A stretch of 64,000 bases of DNA from Tindallia californiensis. GTDB lineage: Bacteria; Bacillota; Clostridia; Peptostreptococcales; Tindalliaceae. The notes under the pieces are model-generated. The model did no database searches, was not told where the DNA came from, and saw nothing but the letters and a program-made list of their open reading frames with translations. This document shows positions 27,652 through 36,991 of this stretch, one piece after another. How positions within the stretch are numbered: position 1 is the stretch's first letter; each line of letters begins with the position of its first letter. The stretch is from the NCBI RefSeq assembly GCF_900107405.1, contig NZ_FNPV01000007.1, forward strand, positions 123,903 through 187,902, in the 5' to 3' direction. Both the position numbers and the translations under genes were made by a program.

Positions 27652-28560
27652 TTGGACAAACAAAAGGGAATTTTATTGGAAAGTGGCACCAATGAATTAG
27701 AAATTGTTGAGTTTCGAATAGGCGAAAATTTTTTTGGTATTAATGTAGCGAAAGTAAAAGAAATTATTCCTTTCACAAAACCTACCAGTATTCCTAATTC
27801 GCATCCGTGTATAAAAGGAATTTTCAAACCAAGAGATGAAGTGATTACAGCCGTAGACCTTCCCCGATACCTTAATTTCCCGGAAGAAAAAAGTGATCAG
27901 GCTCGCTATATTATCTCTCATTTTAATCAGATCACCGTTGGCTTTTTGGTGGATGCGGTGGTGGGAATCCATCGAATTTCCTGGGAAAAAGTTGAAAAGC
28001 CGGATGAAACCATTTTTTCCGGTCATGAAGGAATTGCCACCGGCATTGTAAAACTGGAAGAAAAACTGATTGTTGTCCTGGACTTTGAAAAAATCCTGGC
28101 GGATATCAGCCCAAATACAGGGATTCAAGTGGCCGATGTTTCAAAGCTGGGTCCCAGAAACCGAAGTGAAAAACCAATTTTAATTGCAGAAGACTCGAAA
28201 ATGCTGGCGAATATGCTCCTGGATTCCTTGCATGCCGCCGGATATACCTTTGTAACGGTGATGCCCAATGGAAAAGAAGCCTGGGATATGCTGGAAGCCA
28301 TTAAAAAAGATAAGAGCAGATCTTGGAAAGAACGGGTATCCTTGTTGATAACGGACATTGAAATGCCAAGAATGGATGGCCATTCTCTGACCAAAAAAGT
28401 GAAGGATGATGAAGACCTTCAAGAATTACCAGTCATTATTTTCTCCTCGCTGATTGATGATCAGATGCGGCGAAAAGGAGAAGCTTTGGGAGCGAATGAC
28501 CAAATTAGTAAGCCGGAGATTAATCGACTGGTGGAAACCATTGATCATTTGATTTTATAA
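27652..28560 (+). CDS. cheV: CheV (CheW-receiver coupling protein)
   Basis: 302 aa. A CheW-like domain (residues ~12-155) joins a receiver domain (~172-302) with the phosphoacceptor Asp in LLITDIEMPRMDG and the conserved Lys in QISKPE. CheV couples chemoreceptors to CheA, and its phosphorylation gives adaptation. The start is TTG 27652, preceded by AAAAGGGGG. The gene points away from the four-gene signalling operon and ends at a shared terminator with the oppositely oriented cheX pair. No cheA, cheW, cheB or cheR is in the window. Confidence 0.93.
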   Translation: MDKQKGILLESGTNELEIVEFRIGENFFGINVAKVKEIIPFTKPTSIPNSHPCIKGIFKPRDEVITAVDLPRYLNFPEEKSDQARYIISHFNQITVGFLVDAVVGIHRISWEKVEKPDETIFSGHEGIATGIVKLEEKLIVVLDFEKILADISPNTGIQVADVSKLGPRNRSEKPILIAEDSKMLANMLLDSLHAAGYTFVTVMPNGKEAWDMLEAIKKDKSRSWKERVSLLITDIEMPRMDGHSLTKKVKDDEDLQELPVIIFSSLIDDQMRRKGEALGANDQISKPEINRLVETIDHLIL

Positions 28561-28567
28561 AAAACAT

Positions 28568-28609
28568 AAAAAAAAGCTTTTCCGAGAAAGAAGGGAAAAG
28601 CTTTTTTTT
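28568..28609. terminator. Bidirectional terminator between cheV and cheX
   Basis: A long A/T-flanked stem, A8-GCTTTTCC paired with GGAAAAGC-T8, loop of about 10 nt. It gives U-tracts for both strands and serves the two convergent genes. Confidence 0.9.
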
Positions 28610-28623
28610 TATGGTATTCATTT

Positions 28624-29094
28624 TTATTTTTCTTTGGAATCAACGGCAACATTGATTTGTAGGGAAAGCCCATCCGCCAGCATTTCGATACAAATATACT
28701 GGGGCATGTTCATCACCACTTCAAAATTGTCCCCATACATCAATGTTGGAGTAGAGATATTGGTTTCAATATCCATCTGAGAAAAATTAATGCTGGCATT
28801 GGCCGTTAACATATTGGACAGTTCTGAAAGCGCACTTTCAGCCATGGAATCCAAGGTTTCCACCGGCATTCCCATCATCATTTTCGAAGCAATGGCCTTA
28901 GCCGTTTCCATTTCCAAGTGGTAGACTACATTGCCCTGCAACTCGCCAACAATCCCCAGATTCATAATCACCCCACTGCTTTTAAGCTTTCCTTCTCCTA
29001 AGCGAAGGTTTTTTCGCTCAATGCTTTCAAAGCCTAACTGTGGCATCACATGCTTAAAGGCATCAATAAACGGGTTAATCCATTTTACGTCCAT
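28624..29094 (-). CDS. cheX: CheX chemotaxis phosphatase
   Basis: 156 aa, the family's size. CheX dephosphorylates CheY-P. The catalytic ExxN signature is seen in ESALSELSNMLTANA (residues ~83-97), and the segment GxVVYHLEMETAKAIASKMMMG is typical. The start overlaps the end of the upstream REC-CheX gene by ten bases, so the two are translationally coupled. A dimeric, cytosolic protein. Its presence with CheV suggests a Bacillus/Thermotoga-like adaptation system. Confidence 0.9.
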   Translation of the reverse strand: MDVKWINPFIDAFKHVMPQLGFESIERKNLRLGEGKLKSSGVIMNLGIVGELQGNVVYHLEMETAKAIASKMMMGMPVETLDSMAESALSELSNMLTANASINFSQMDIETNISTPTLMYGDNFEVVMNMPQYICIEMLADGLSLQINVAVDSKEK

Positions 29095-29957
29095 GAGATC
29101 TCCCCCTTTGCGAAGCCTACCGTCATGGCGATATCGCCAAAGGATGTTTTCGCCATAAAACTGTTTCCGGTGACATTGGCACTGGAAAGCACCAGGGAAT
29201 CACCATGATAGACGGTAGGTGGAGCCAACCTTAAATCATAAAACGGTTTCATCCGGTTAATGGTGGAGCAAGCATTTCCAGCAATCATATTAGTAACTTC
29301 CGCCGCCATATTTAAGACATCATCTAATTCAGCGGTATCTTGTTGGAGGGTTTTCTCAACAATTTTCACGCCAGTTTCATAAGAAAAGTCCATAACAAAA
29401 CGGCCGTTAAAGGCACCGATGACGCCAATGACTACCGAAACGCCCTGGGACTCCTTGAAAGAACCTTCCATCACAACGCCTTCTGCTTTTTCACCAAAGA
29501 ATCGGTTAATATTATCCATGAGTGCTTCTTGAAAAGCAGAATTACTTAATTCCAACAGTTCCTGAAGCATTTCTTCCTCACTGGTAATGCGATGGACAAC
29601 ATTTTTTAATTCTTCCGGATCAACAGGTTTTTGCACATAACCGGAAGCACCAGCTTTTTTTGACCGTTTAACAATAGCATCATCCTTCATGGAGCTAATC
29701 ATAATAACCCTGGCATCCGGATGGATTTTTTTTACAGTTTCCGTACATTCAATACCATCTGTTCCGGGGATGGTCATATCCATGGTGACTATATCCGGTT
29801 TTTCCTGGGCAATGACGGTTTGCACTTCTTCCAGGGAACTGGCTTTTCCTACGACTTCCAGCTCCAATTCTGTCAGCATATCGCTTAATATTCGAATCGA
29901 AAAAGGTGAATCATCCACAACGACAACACGTTTGACGGCCTTTTTTTCTTCACTCAT
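29085..29957 (-). CDS. Receiver domain fused to CheX/CheC-like phosphatase domain
   Basis: 290 aa. The receiver (residues ~10-128) has VVVDDSPF, the phosphoacceptor Asp in IVTMDMTIPGTDG and the Lys in VQKPV. The C-terminal half (~140-290) is a CheX-type domain with AAEVTNMIAGNACSTI, keeping the Glu and Asn of the phosphatase signature. The fusion may be regulated by its own phosphorylation or act as a phosphate sink. It is co-transcribed with the stand-alone CheX (10-bp overlap). AAGGA lies very close to ATG 29957. Known as an architecture in Clostridia; function inferred. Confidence 0.88.
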   Translation of the reverse strand: MSEEKKAVKRVVVVDDSPFSIRILSDMLTELELEVVGKASSLEEVQTVIAQEKPDIVTMDMTIPGTDGIECTETVKKIHPDARVIMISSMKDDAIVKRSKKAGASGYVQKPVDPEELKNVVHRITSEEEMLQELLELSNSAFQEALMDNINRFFGEKAEGVVMEGSFKESQGVSVVIGVIGAFNGRFVMDFSYETGVKIVEKTLQQDTAELDDVLNMAAEVTNMIAGNACSTINRMKPFYDLRLAPPTVYHGDSLVLSSANVTGNSFMAKTSFGDIAMTVGFAKGEISWT

Positions 29958-30057
29958 TCCTTCACCAACTCTCTTTCTTCAATAAAATACAATAACGGGA
30001 AATAATGAAACGGGAAATAATTATATTTTATTATATCAAAAACATAGTGCCAATGCA

Positions 30058-31662
30058 CTAAAAATCTCCTGTTACCACTTCGGCCATATTGGTGGCATGA
30101 TCCGCCACTCTTTCCAGATTGCTGATAATATCCAGGAACACCACACCGGACTGAGGTCGACAGACCTTTTGATTTAAACGTTCAATATGTCCTTTTCGAA
30201 GATTTCTTTCCATGCTGTCCACATCATGATCTTTTGCGATGATTTTTCGGGCAAGGGTAGTATCTTCTTTTTCAAAGGCTTCCATAGCCCCTTCAATCAT
30301 TTCGTCTACTAACTGATGCATCTGCTCCAACTCATGACAGGCTTCCTTAGAAAAAGGAAGTCGTTCATCCATTTTAAGTTCTGCCAAATGAATAATATTA
30401 TGCGCATGGTCTCCAATTCTTTCCAGATCACTGCTGCAATGCATCAAGGCAGTAATGGTTTGTGATTGATGTGAACTCAGGGATTTTTGAGAGATTCCCG
30501 TAAGAAAAATCGTAATATCTTTTTCTAAGCTGTCAATAAGTTCTTCCTTTTGACGGGTAGCACCAATAATGCCTCTTTCTTCCTGGACAAAAATGCGTAC
30601 CGAATCCTGTAACATTCCCCGGGCAATGGCGGCCATCCGGAGTAGCTCCTGACGGGCGGCACTGATAGCCAGTGAGGTTGTTTTCTGAGCTTTCGGATTA
30701 AGATATTTGGAGCCGGTTTCCACCACCATTTCCTCTCCCGGCATCAGCTTTTGTACCTGCCGCAGGAAAGGCGTTAAAAAAGGAAAGAAAAGCAGCACAT
30801 TCAGTACATTAAAAATAGTGTGGGCATTAGCTACTTGCCGGGTCACGCTACTTCCTGTAAGGGATACCAGGGCCAGAAAAGGCTGAAAAAAGAGGAGTGC
30901 CAGGAGGACACCGGTAACTTTTACGGTTACAATAGCCAGAACAGACCGACGTGCTGTTAGGTTAGTGCCGATGCTGGCAAGAGCGGCTGTAATACTGGTG
31001 CCAATATTAGCGCCTAATACAATGGCGATGGAAGAAGGCGTGTCAATCATTCCCTGTAATGTCAGGGCAATCACTACACCGGCGGTGGCACTACTGCTTT
31101 GAATAACCGCTGTAAAAAGAGCACCGGCCAACATTCCTAAAACCGGTGTCTGACCACATCGGGCCAGCATACGGACAAAGGGATCATAATCCCGTAGAGG
31201 AATCATTGCCTCAGACATGGCGTTCAGGCCAAGAAAAAGAAGGCCGATTCCCAGAATAGCCTGACCAATGGCTTTGTGAAGGCCTCTGGAGGTAAAAAGA
31301 TTGAGATAAGCGCCCAATGCAATGGCAGGATAGATAATCACGGAAATATCGAAAGAAATCAACTGAGCCGTTACGGTAGTGCCAATATTGGCTCCCAGCA
31401 TGGTGCCTACAGTTTGTGACAGATTCATTAATCCGGCACTGGCAAAGCCGATAGCCATGACGTTGGTGGTACTGCTGCTTTGTACCAGTACGGTGACAAT
31501 GATACCGGTCAGCGTAGCCATATAGGGATTAGCGGTGAGAATTTCTAAAATGCGGTGCAATTTTTCTCCCGCTGCTTTTTGCATACCCGTAGACATTTGT
31601 TTCATTCCATACAAAAATAGCCCAAGACCTCCCAACAGACCAAGGGCAAGTGATAAAACCAT
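30058..31662 (-). CDS. Na+/phosphate cotransporter (NptA/Na-Pi family) with PhoU-like tail
   Basis: 534 aa. Two inverted membrane repeats carry the diagnostic QSSS motifs (VLVQSSSTTNVMAIG at ~residue 60 and AVIQSSSATAGVVIAL at ~190) and GANIGTT/GANIGTS. The last ~200 residues form a helical PhoU-like domain (DLERIGDHAHNI, LERVADHATNMAE). It would import phosphate with sodium, with the PhoU part as a regulator. RBS AAGGAGG, 9 bp before ATG 31662. It stands alone between the cheX pair and a signalling gene; no pho box is recognised. Fits a sodium-dependent lifestyle. Confidence 0.92.
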   Translation of the reverse strand: MVLSLALGLLGGLGLFLYGMKQMSTGMQKAAGEKLHRILEILTANPYMATLTGIIVTVLVQSSSTTNVMAIGFASAGLMNLSQTVGTMLGANIGTTVTAQLISFDISVIIYPAIALGAYLNLFTSRGLHKAIGQAILGIGLLFLGLNAMSEAMIPLRDYDPFVRMLARCGQTPVLGMLAGALFTAVIQSSSATAGVVIALTLQGMIDTPSSIAIVLGANIGTSITAALASIGTNLTARRSVLAIVTVKVTGVLLALLFFQPFLALVSLTGSSVTRQVANAHTIFNVLNVLLFFPFLTPFLRQVQKLMPGEEMVVETGSKYLNPKAQKTTSLAISAARQELLRMAAIARGMLQDSVRIFVQEERGIIGATRQKEELIDSLEKDITIFLTGISQKSLSSHQSQTITALMHCSSDLERIGDHAHNIIHLAELKMDERLPFSKEACHELEQMHQLVDEMIEGAMEAFEKEDTTLARKIIAKDHDVDSMERNLRKGHIERLNQKVCRPQSGVVFLDIISNLERVADHATNMAEVVTGDF

Positions 31663-31727
31663 AGGATGAAGCCTCCTTGAATAGAACTTTTATTAAAAAC
31701 CCCCACCATTATATCAGAAAAAATGGA

Positions 31728-34142
31728 TTACAACTCAATCTTTAATACTTTCTGGATAAAAAGTTCAGTCAACTCAGGATCAAACTGAGTACCAGCATGA
31801 GCTAGCAGCTCCATGGCGGCTTCGTCCGGGGATAGGGACTGCCGGTAACTTCTTTCACCAATCATGGCATCATAGGCATCGGCAATGGCAATAATTCGTG
31901 CCTGTAAAGGAATGTCCTCCCCTTTAAGACCACGGGGATAACCAGTGCCATCCCACCGTTCATGATGCGATAAGACATAGTCAGCCATTTCTTTCATATC
32001 ACTGACGGTGCTAAGAATATTAAACCCGATCTCCGGATGTCGTTTGATCTCCAGGTATTCTTCATCCGTCAATTTGCCTGGTTTATTAAGAATGGCTTCA
32101 TCAATAGATATTTTACCAATATCATGAAGCAATCCAACGGTTCGGATTTCATTAAGTCGATGATCGCTAAAATTCATGATAGTAGCTGTTCGGACGCATA
32201 AATCAGAAACTCGCTGAGAATGTTTTTCTTCTCGTGGATTTTTTTCATGCAATGTTTTCATAATGGCATGAATGGTTTTACTGCGTAGGCTGGGGCGTTC
32301 AAAGAGCTTCTTTTTATGCATGTAGTTTTCCGCATTCTTAAATATTTCATGGATATCCGCTTCTTCGGTTACTTTTGCATCCCATCCAAAGGAAATAGAG
32401 AGTTGAATGGTTTCGATTTCAGTATTCAGGCAACGGTTTTGCATGGTTTTCACCAGCTTTTCTGCGGTCGCATTCGTTAAGCCTGGCGCTAGTATGACAA
32501 ATTCATCCCCACCGACTCGTGCAACAATTTCGTTTTCCTGGCAGGAATCTTTAAGAATATCCGCCGCTGTTTTCAGCATATCATCTCCTACCGAATGACC
32601 GAAAGAATCGTTGATTAGCTTTAGCCCATTCACATCGGCCATAATAATACAGAGGGGCAGATTTTGAGGCGAATCCAACCGGTGAAGGGCTTCTTCAATA
32701 AAGCGACGATTATAAAGACCGGTGAGCTGGTCGTGATAACTCAGGTATTCTACCTGTGCCTGATGACGGCGGCCGGAGGTGATATCTCGGGCAAGACCGA
32801 CCACTTCTTTTTTATTTAGAGGGGTTAAACGCATTTCATAAATAAAGGTTTCGTCGTCAATTATTAATTCATAGTCAAATTGTTGCAATTGTTTCTTTTG
32901 GATAGCCAGACGAATCGAGCGTAAGGTTTTTTCTGATAAAGTACCGGGAAAAAAGTCTTTTATATGTTTACCAAGAAACATCTCAGGGGAATGCAGCAGG
33001 TTGTCTTCATTACTGGCATGACAGTCTAAGAAATAACCGGCATCATCAAAAAGAAACATAATATCCGGTAAGGCGGCTAGGATAGCTCTGTTTTTTTCTT
33101 CGCTGGCATGAAGTTCTTCTTGACTTTTGCGCAATTGATCTAGCTGATCACGAAGCTCCTGCTCCATGGCAATCAGTTCTTCCATGGCGGCTTCCATTTC
33201 GGTGTTAACAGAGAGCAGTTCTTCCGTTTTTCGCCGGATCAGATAGCGCATAAGGATGACAAGGATAGCAAGACCGGCAATCAGTGTCAGAACAGCTATG
33301 AGAATCCATCGGTACTGGTAGAACAGTTCCCGAGGATCTGGGTCTTCATAAATACCCAGCCACTGGTCATAGAGTTCTTGATATTCACCGGTAGCCTTTA
33401 GGATTTCCATGCCCCCGTTTAGCATCAATAAAACATCCCTATTGTCCGGCATTACGGCCATGGCATATTGATTGGTGTTCAGAGAAAGGTTTTGTGGAAT
33501 CAAGTCCATCTCATAAGCATCAATGATATACATACCCGGCATTTTTAACACACCAGCATAGTCTGCATGGCCTTCTTCCACTAGCTGGAGTGCATCCTTC
33601 ACATTATAGACTTCCATAAAGGTGATCTCTAAGTCCTGAGCTTCCAGATATTCAGCAACAATATCCGCCTCCTGGACAGCCACCGTAGCACCTTCTATCT
33701 CCTGAAGATGGTTGAGCCGGGTGCCGGAAGGCCCGAAAAGATCGCCAGCAGTAACGCTATGGGGAGAAGAAAAAAGGTATAGGGCTTCCCGCTCCGGAGA
33801 TCGGAACATACCGGAAATAGCATGGATTTCTCCGTCCTCTAAGGCTTGACGGATTGTCGTCCATTCATCAAGACGGATTTCCACCTCCAGGTTCATGGCG
33901 TTGCCGATGGCGCGGGCAAGTTCAACGTTAAAACCAGTAGCTTCTCCATTTTCATCCAGATAGCTGTAAGGTGGATAATGAAGATCATCACCAATCATAA
34001 TGGTGGTAAGATCCGTCTCCGAAGGAGCAGCAAAAACCCTGAAAGATAGCAGGAAAAAAAACAGAACTATGAAAAATAGCCATCTTAGAAAGAAGAAAGA
34101 GGGTTGTTTCTTTCGAGTAGGAATACAAGTAAAAGTGTTCAT
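31728..34142 (-). CDS. Periplasmic-binding-protein sensor with PAS, GGDEF and HD-GYP domains
   Basis: 804 aa. A signal/TM segment is followed by a family-3 (amino-acid type) solute-binding domain (~40-275, including GYLDENGEATGFNVELA-like segment), then TM (~285-308), coiled coil, PAS (~350-450), GGDEF with intact VGGDEF (~542) and HD-GYP with HDIGKI (~670) and HHERWDGTGYP (~730). One protein thus has both a potential cyclase and a phosphodiesterase for cyclic di-GMP, under an external amino-acid-like ligand. RBS AGGAGG is 5 bp before ATG 34142. Monocistronic in appearance. Confidence 0.92.
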   Translation of the reverse strand: MNTFTCIPTRKKQPSFFFLRWLFFIVLFFFLLSFRVFAAPSETDLTTIMIGDDLHYPPYSYLDENGEATGFNVELARAIGNAMNLEVEIRLDEWTTIRQALEDGEIHAISGMFRSPEREALYLFSSPHSVTAGDLFGPSGTRLNHLQEIEGATVAVQEADIVAEYLEAQDLEITFMEVYNVKDALQLVEEGHADYAGVLKMPGMYIIDAYEMDLIPQNLSLNTNQYAMAVMPDNRDVLLMLNGGMEILKATGEYQELYDQWLGIYEDPDPRELFYQYRWILIAVLTLIAGLAILVILMRYLIRRKTEELLSVNTEMEAAMEELIAMEQELRDQLDQLRKSQEELHASEEKNRAILAALPDIMFLFDDAGYFLDCHASNEDNLLHSPEMFLGKHIKDFFPGTLSEKTLRSIRLAIQKKQLQQFDYELIIDDETFIYEMRLTPLNKKEVVGLARDITSGRRHQAQVEYLSYHDQLTGLYNRRFIEEALHRLDSPQNLPLCIIMADVNGLKLINDSFGHSVGDDMLKTAADILKDSCQENEIVARVGGDEFVILAPGLTNATAEKLVKTMQNRCLNTEIETIQLSISFGWDAKVTEEADIHEIFKNAENYMHKKKLFERPSLRSKTIHAIMKTLHEKNPREEKHSQRVSDLCVRTATIMNFSDHRLNEIRTVGLLHDIGKISIDEAILNKPGKLTDEEYLEIKRHPEIGFNILSTVSDMKEMADYVLSHHERWDGTGYPRGLKGEDIPLQARIIAIADAYDAMIGERSYRQSLSPDEAAMELLAHAGTQFDPELTELFIQKVLKIEL

Positions 34143-34219
34143 AGAACCTCCTGTAGATGCATAGGCGTCAGCCTATACAAAATAGCACTTGTTAGTTCAT
34201 ATTAGTGGTTAAGGATTCT

Positions 34220-35419
34220 TTAAGTACAGTATACATCAAAATAAGGGGCTTCACCATTTTCTTCAGGAAAATTTTCAATGATTTTTTTTCCTTCAGCGTC
34301 GGCAAGCCAACGGACAAAATCCATTGCTGCTTTATAGGAATCATAAGGATCTGTGCTGATTTCTTTTCGTCGGGGTACAATGATGGAAAAGGGATTAGCT
34401 AAGGTGGTGTCATCAGGCGAATTGGCGCCGAAAAAGACGGTAAGTGACTGGTTACCATGCTTCCACAATCGGTAACTGGTAGAATCCGTTAAGGCATAAG
34501 CTGATTTTTTGATGGCCAGAGACAATACTTCTATATTATCAGAAACACCTGTGAGTGGAATAATCACTGGTTCTTTTGGAAAGGAACCACGGCTTTCCCA
34601 GATTTCTTTTTCTTTCGCATGGGTTCCGGAGCCATCATTACGACTTAAAAAAGGTGCCTGCGTCAAGGCTAACTGGCGAAAAAAAACATGAATGCCCGCC
34701 GTTTCCTTTAAGTTTCCCAGTCCTGCCGGATCAGAAGTAGGTCCAACCAGAAGGTACTGATTCGTCATGATTGTTTTTCGATAAGCCCCCCATCCTTCCT
34801 GCATAAACCTTTTTTCCAAAGAAGGTGAATGGACCAATAACAGGTCAGCTCCACCTTTTTTGCCAATTTCCATGGCTTTACCACTTCCCACCCCTACGTG
34901 GCGTACCAGTACGCCGGTTTGCTGGTAATATTGTTTCTCTAAGCGATCCAGAAGGCCGGTAGCAATAGGTTCCATGGTGCTAGCTAACAACAGAAACTGG
35001 AAAGGATGAGAGGGAGAAGGGGAAACCGGTTCATTTTTTAAAGCTTTTGCGGGAATGTCCAGCAAAAGATGGAGTTGATCCTGTACCGTATCCCGAAATA
35101 TGTGATAATAGCGAAGCATTTCAGAGGCATGTTTTGTTAAGGAAGCCCCACCACCTAATGACCCACCTACTTTTTTATGTAACAACGTCATAGAAAAGGC
35201 TTTTTCGGCATCCTGAATCAAGCCCCAGGCATAACGATAAGAAAGCTTCAGATCGGCAGCGGCTTTGGAAATAGAGCCTTCTTTTTCGATTTTTTCCAGC
35301 AAAAGAAATAGTTTATCCGTTGAAAGCTGTTTTTTATTTTTACCCTGCAGATACAGATGAAACTGATTGAAAGACTCTATGGAATTTTTCGTGAAAGGAT
35401 CTTTTGGATTGGTTGACAT
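34220..35419 (-). CDS. ModE-type HTH fused to TupA-like binding domain (tungstate/molybdate regulator)
   Basis: 399 aa. Residues ~30-115 are a ModE-type winged helix (LLLEKIEKEGSISKAAADLKLSYRYAWGLI, then KVGGSLGGGASLT). The rest is a type-2 periplasmic-binding fold without a signal peptide, resembling TupA/PBP-like: LLLASTMEP, HVGVGSGKAMEIGKKGGADLLLVHSP, FLSRNDGSGTHAKE. The C-terminal part shares segments with the TupA encoded 3 kb away (VGPTSDPAGL against VGPASDPAGL). It probably senses tungstate or molybdate, or a related ligand, in the cytosol and controls uptake genes. RBS GGAGGG precedes ATG 35419. Confidence 0.88.
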   Translation of the reverse strand: MSTNPKDPFTKNSIESFNQFHLYLQGKNKKQLSTDKLFLLLEKIEKEGSISKAAADLKLSYRYAWGLIQDAEKAFSMTLLHKKVGGSLGGGASLTKHASEMLRYYHIFRDTVQDQLHLLLDIPAKALKNEPVSPSPSHPFQFLLLASTMEPIATGLLDRLEKQYYQQTGVLVRHVGVGSGKAMEIGKKGGADLLLVHSPSLEKRFMQEGWGAYRKTIMTNQYLLVGPTSDPAGLGNLKETAGIHVFFRQLALTQAPFLSRNDGSGTHAKEKEIWESRGSFPKEPVIIPLTGVSDNIEVLSLAIKKSAYALTDSTSYRLWKHGNQSLTVFFGANSPDDTTLANPFSIIVPRRKEISTDPYDSYKAAMDFVRWLADAEGKKIIENFPEENGEAPYFDVYCT

Positions 35420-35496
35420 GTTTTGCCCTCCTTGTCTCCCTTATAGTATGACATAAGGGGTAAAAGGCAACAAGAAGGAATCTAATTAGAAGGGGG

Positions 35497-35523
35497 CAGG
35501 TTCCAGCATTTAGCTGGAACCTG
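35497..35523 (-). terminator. Probable terminator of the alcohol dehydrogenase gene
   Basis: A perfect 11-bp stem, CAGGTTCCAGC / GCTGGAACCTG, with 5-nt loop, 33 bp after the adh stop. The tail on the minus strand (CCCCTTCTAATTAG) is weakly T-rich. Confidence 0.65.
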
Positions 35524-35555
35524 CAGGTGAGAGATGTGAACAAAGGGTAAACTCC

Positions 35556-36689
35556 CTAGAAAGCTTTTTGATAGATGGCTTTTATATCAGCGACATCTGG
35601 CTTTTGGGGGTTAGTGAGTGTACAAGGGTCCTCCAAAGCATTCTGGCTCATACGATCCAATACCTGTTGAAAGGCTTCTTCTGTAATGGATACTTCTTCC
35701 ACCTCGCGGAAAGTAAGAGGAATGCCAATGCGTTGATTTAAATCTTTTAAGGCCTGAGCCAAATCGTCAATACCTAATAATTGTTCCACGGCCTTGTATT
35801 TATCCGTGGCTGATTTATTAAATTCAACAATGTAAGGCATCAAAATAGCATTGGCCAAACCATGGGTAACGCCAAACTCACCGCCAATTTTATGTGCCAT
35901 GCTGTGGACAATACCAAGAGAAGAATTGGTAAAGGCCATGCCGGCAATGGCTGAAGCATTATGCATTGCATCCCTGGCTTCCATATTGTGACCATCTTTG
36001 TAGGCCGTAGGCAAATGTTGGAAGACCAGACGGATAGCTTCCGTCGCCAGGGCATCCGTGTAACTGGATGTGTTCGTAGAAGCGATGGCCTCTACGGCAT
36101 GAGCCATGACATCCATCCCTGTGTTAGCGGTGATATGGGGAGGCATTTTTGCAGGCAGGTCTGCATCTAAAATAGCAATGTCTGGTGTCATTTGATAAGA
36201 TACTAATGGATACTTAATATGATTTTCCCGATCCGTAATCACCGAAAAAGCCGTGATTTCAGAAGCGGTACCACTGGTAGAAGGAATGGTTACCAGGCGA
36301 GCTTTCTGACGAAGTGTCGGAAATTTTCCCTCTATCAAATCTTGAAACTTTGTTTCCGGTTGCTCGTAGTATACCCACATAATTTTAGCCGCATCTAAGG
36401 CGGAACCGCCACCAATAGCGATGATCCAATCCGGCTCAAATGCCTCCATTCGCTGACCGCCTTTGATAACGGTTTCAATAGAAGGGTCTGGTTCAACTCC
36501 GTCGATAATATCCACTTTCATTCCAGCTTCTTCTAAATAGGCTTGTGCCTGATCTAAAAACCCATGCTTTTTCATGGACTGACCACCGGTTACCAATACC
36601 GCTTTTTTTCCTTTAAGACCAGCTAGATAAGACAGAGAGCCCTGTCCAAAAACAACGTCAGCAGGAACTCGGAACCATTTTAAGCTCAT
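35556..36689 (-). CDS. Iron-containing alcohol dehydrogenase
   Basis: 377 aa group III (Fe) alcohol dehydrogenase, oxidising or reducing alcohol/aldehyde with NAD(P). Cofactor-loop GGGSALDAAK is at ~residue 98. Fe ligands are in the segments with DADLP, HAVEAI and SSLGIVHSMAHKIGGEFGVTHGLANAI. The true start is ATG 36689 with GGAGG 8 bp upstream; the longer in-frame extension lacks an RBS. It is divergent from an AraC regulator, and a Rex-like operator lies about 130 bp upstream, which suggests control by NADH/NAD ratio. Likely an ethanol/butanol-type enzyme; the aldehyde used is unknown. Confidence 0.9.
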   Translation of the reverse strand: MSLKWFRVPADVVFGQGSLSYLAGLKGKKAVLVTGGQSMKKHGFLDQAQAYLEEAGMKVDIIDGVEPDPSIETVIKGGQRMEAFEPDWIIAIGGGSALDAAKIMWVYYEQPETKFQDLIEGKFPTLRQKARLVTIPSTSGTASEITAFSVITDRENHIKYPLVSYQMTPDIAILDADLPAKMPPHITANTGMDVMAHAVEAIASTNTSSYTDALATEAIRLVFQHLPTAYKDGHNMEARDAMHNASAIAGMAFTNSSLGIVHSMAHKIGGEFGVTHGLANAILMPYIVEFNKSATDKYKAVEQLLGIDDLAQALKDLNQRIGIPLTFREVEEVSITEEAFQQVLDRMSQNALEDPCTLTNPQKPDVADIKAIYQKAF

Positions 36690-36818
36690 TGATATCGCCT
36701 CCAATACAGAAATTTTAATGAATGAAAACCGAAAAAAGGTAAAAAAACAAGGAACCAATAATAAGGAAGATGAAACAGATCGAATAGGAAAGGCATAAGG
36801 CAAAAGAACAAGGGGAAG

Positions 36819-36836
36819 TTGTTAAATATTTAACCA
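36819..36836. promoter_or_regulatory. Candidate Rex (redox repressor) operator
   Basis: TTGTTAAATATTTAACCA matches the clostridial Rex consensus TTGTTAANNNNTTAACAA at 13 of 14 specified positions, with a perfect GTTAAATATTTAAC core. It lies in the 302-bp gap between the alcohol dehydrogenase and AraC genes. Rex commonly represses alcohol dehydrogenase genes. No clear adh promoter is visible to place it. Confidence 0.65.
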
Positions 36837-36894
36837 ATAATGCCGAAAAATTAATTCCGTGTTCTTCCTTAGCTAAAGTATAAAGGGAATGGAC

Positions 36895-36923
36895 TTGAAA
36901 AACTAACGATTTTTTTATATTAT
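36895..36923 (+). promoter_or_regulatory. Promoter of the AraC-family gene
   Basis: TTGAAA (36895-36900), 17 bp, TATTAT (36918-36923), about 68 bp before the start codon. Confidence 0.6.
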
Positions 36924-36991
36924 TGAGGAAATATTTACAAAGAATGCTTCGGTGGAATCATGTTAAACAAATAACAAAAGGAGGGGTGGAT

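Noticed and set aside
36690..36803. N-terminal extension of the alcohol dehydrogenase
   Set aside because: The extended frame has no RBS, is hydrophobic and low in similarity; ATG 36689 has a good RBS.
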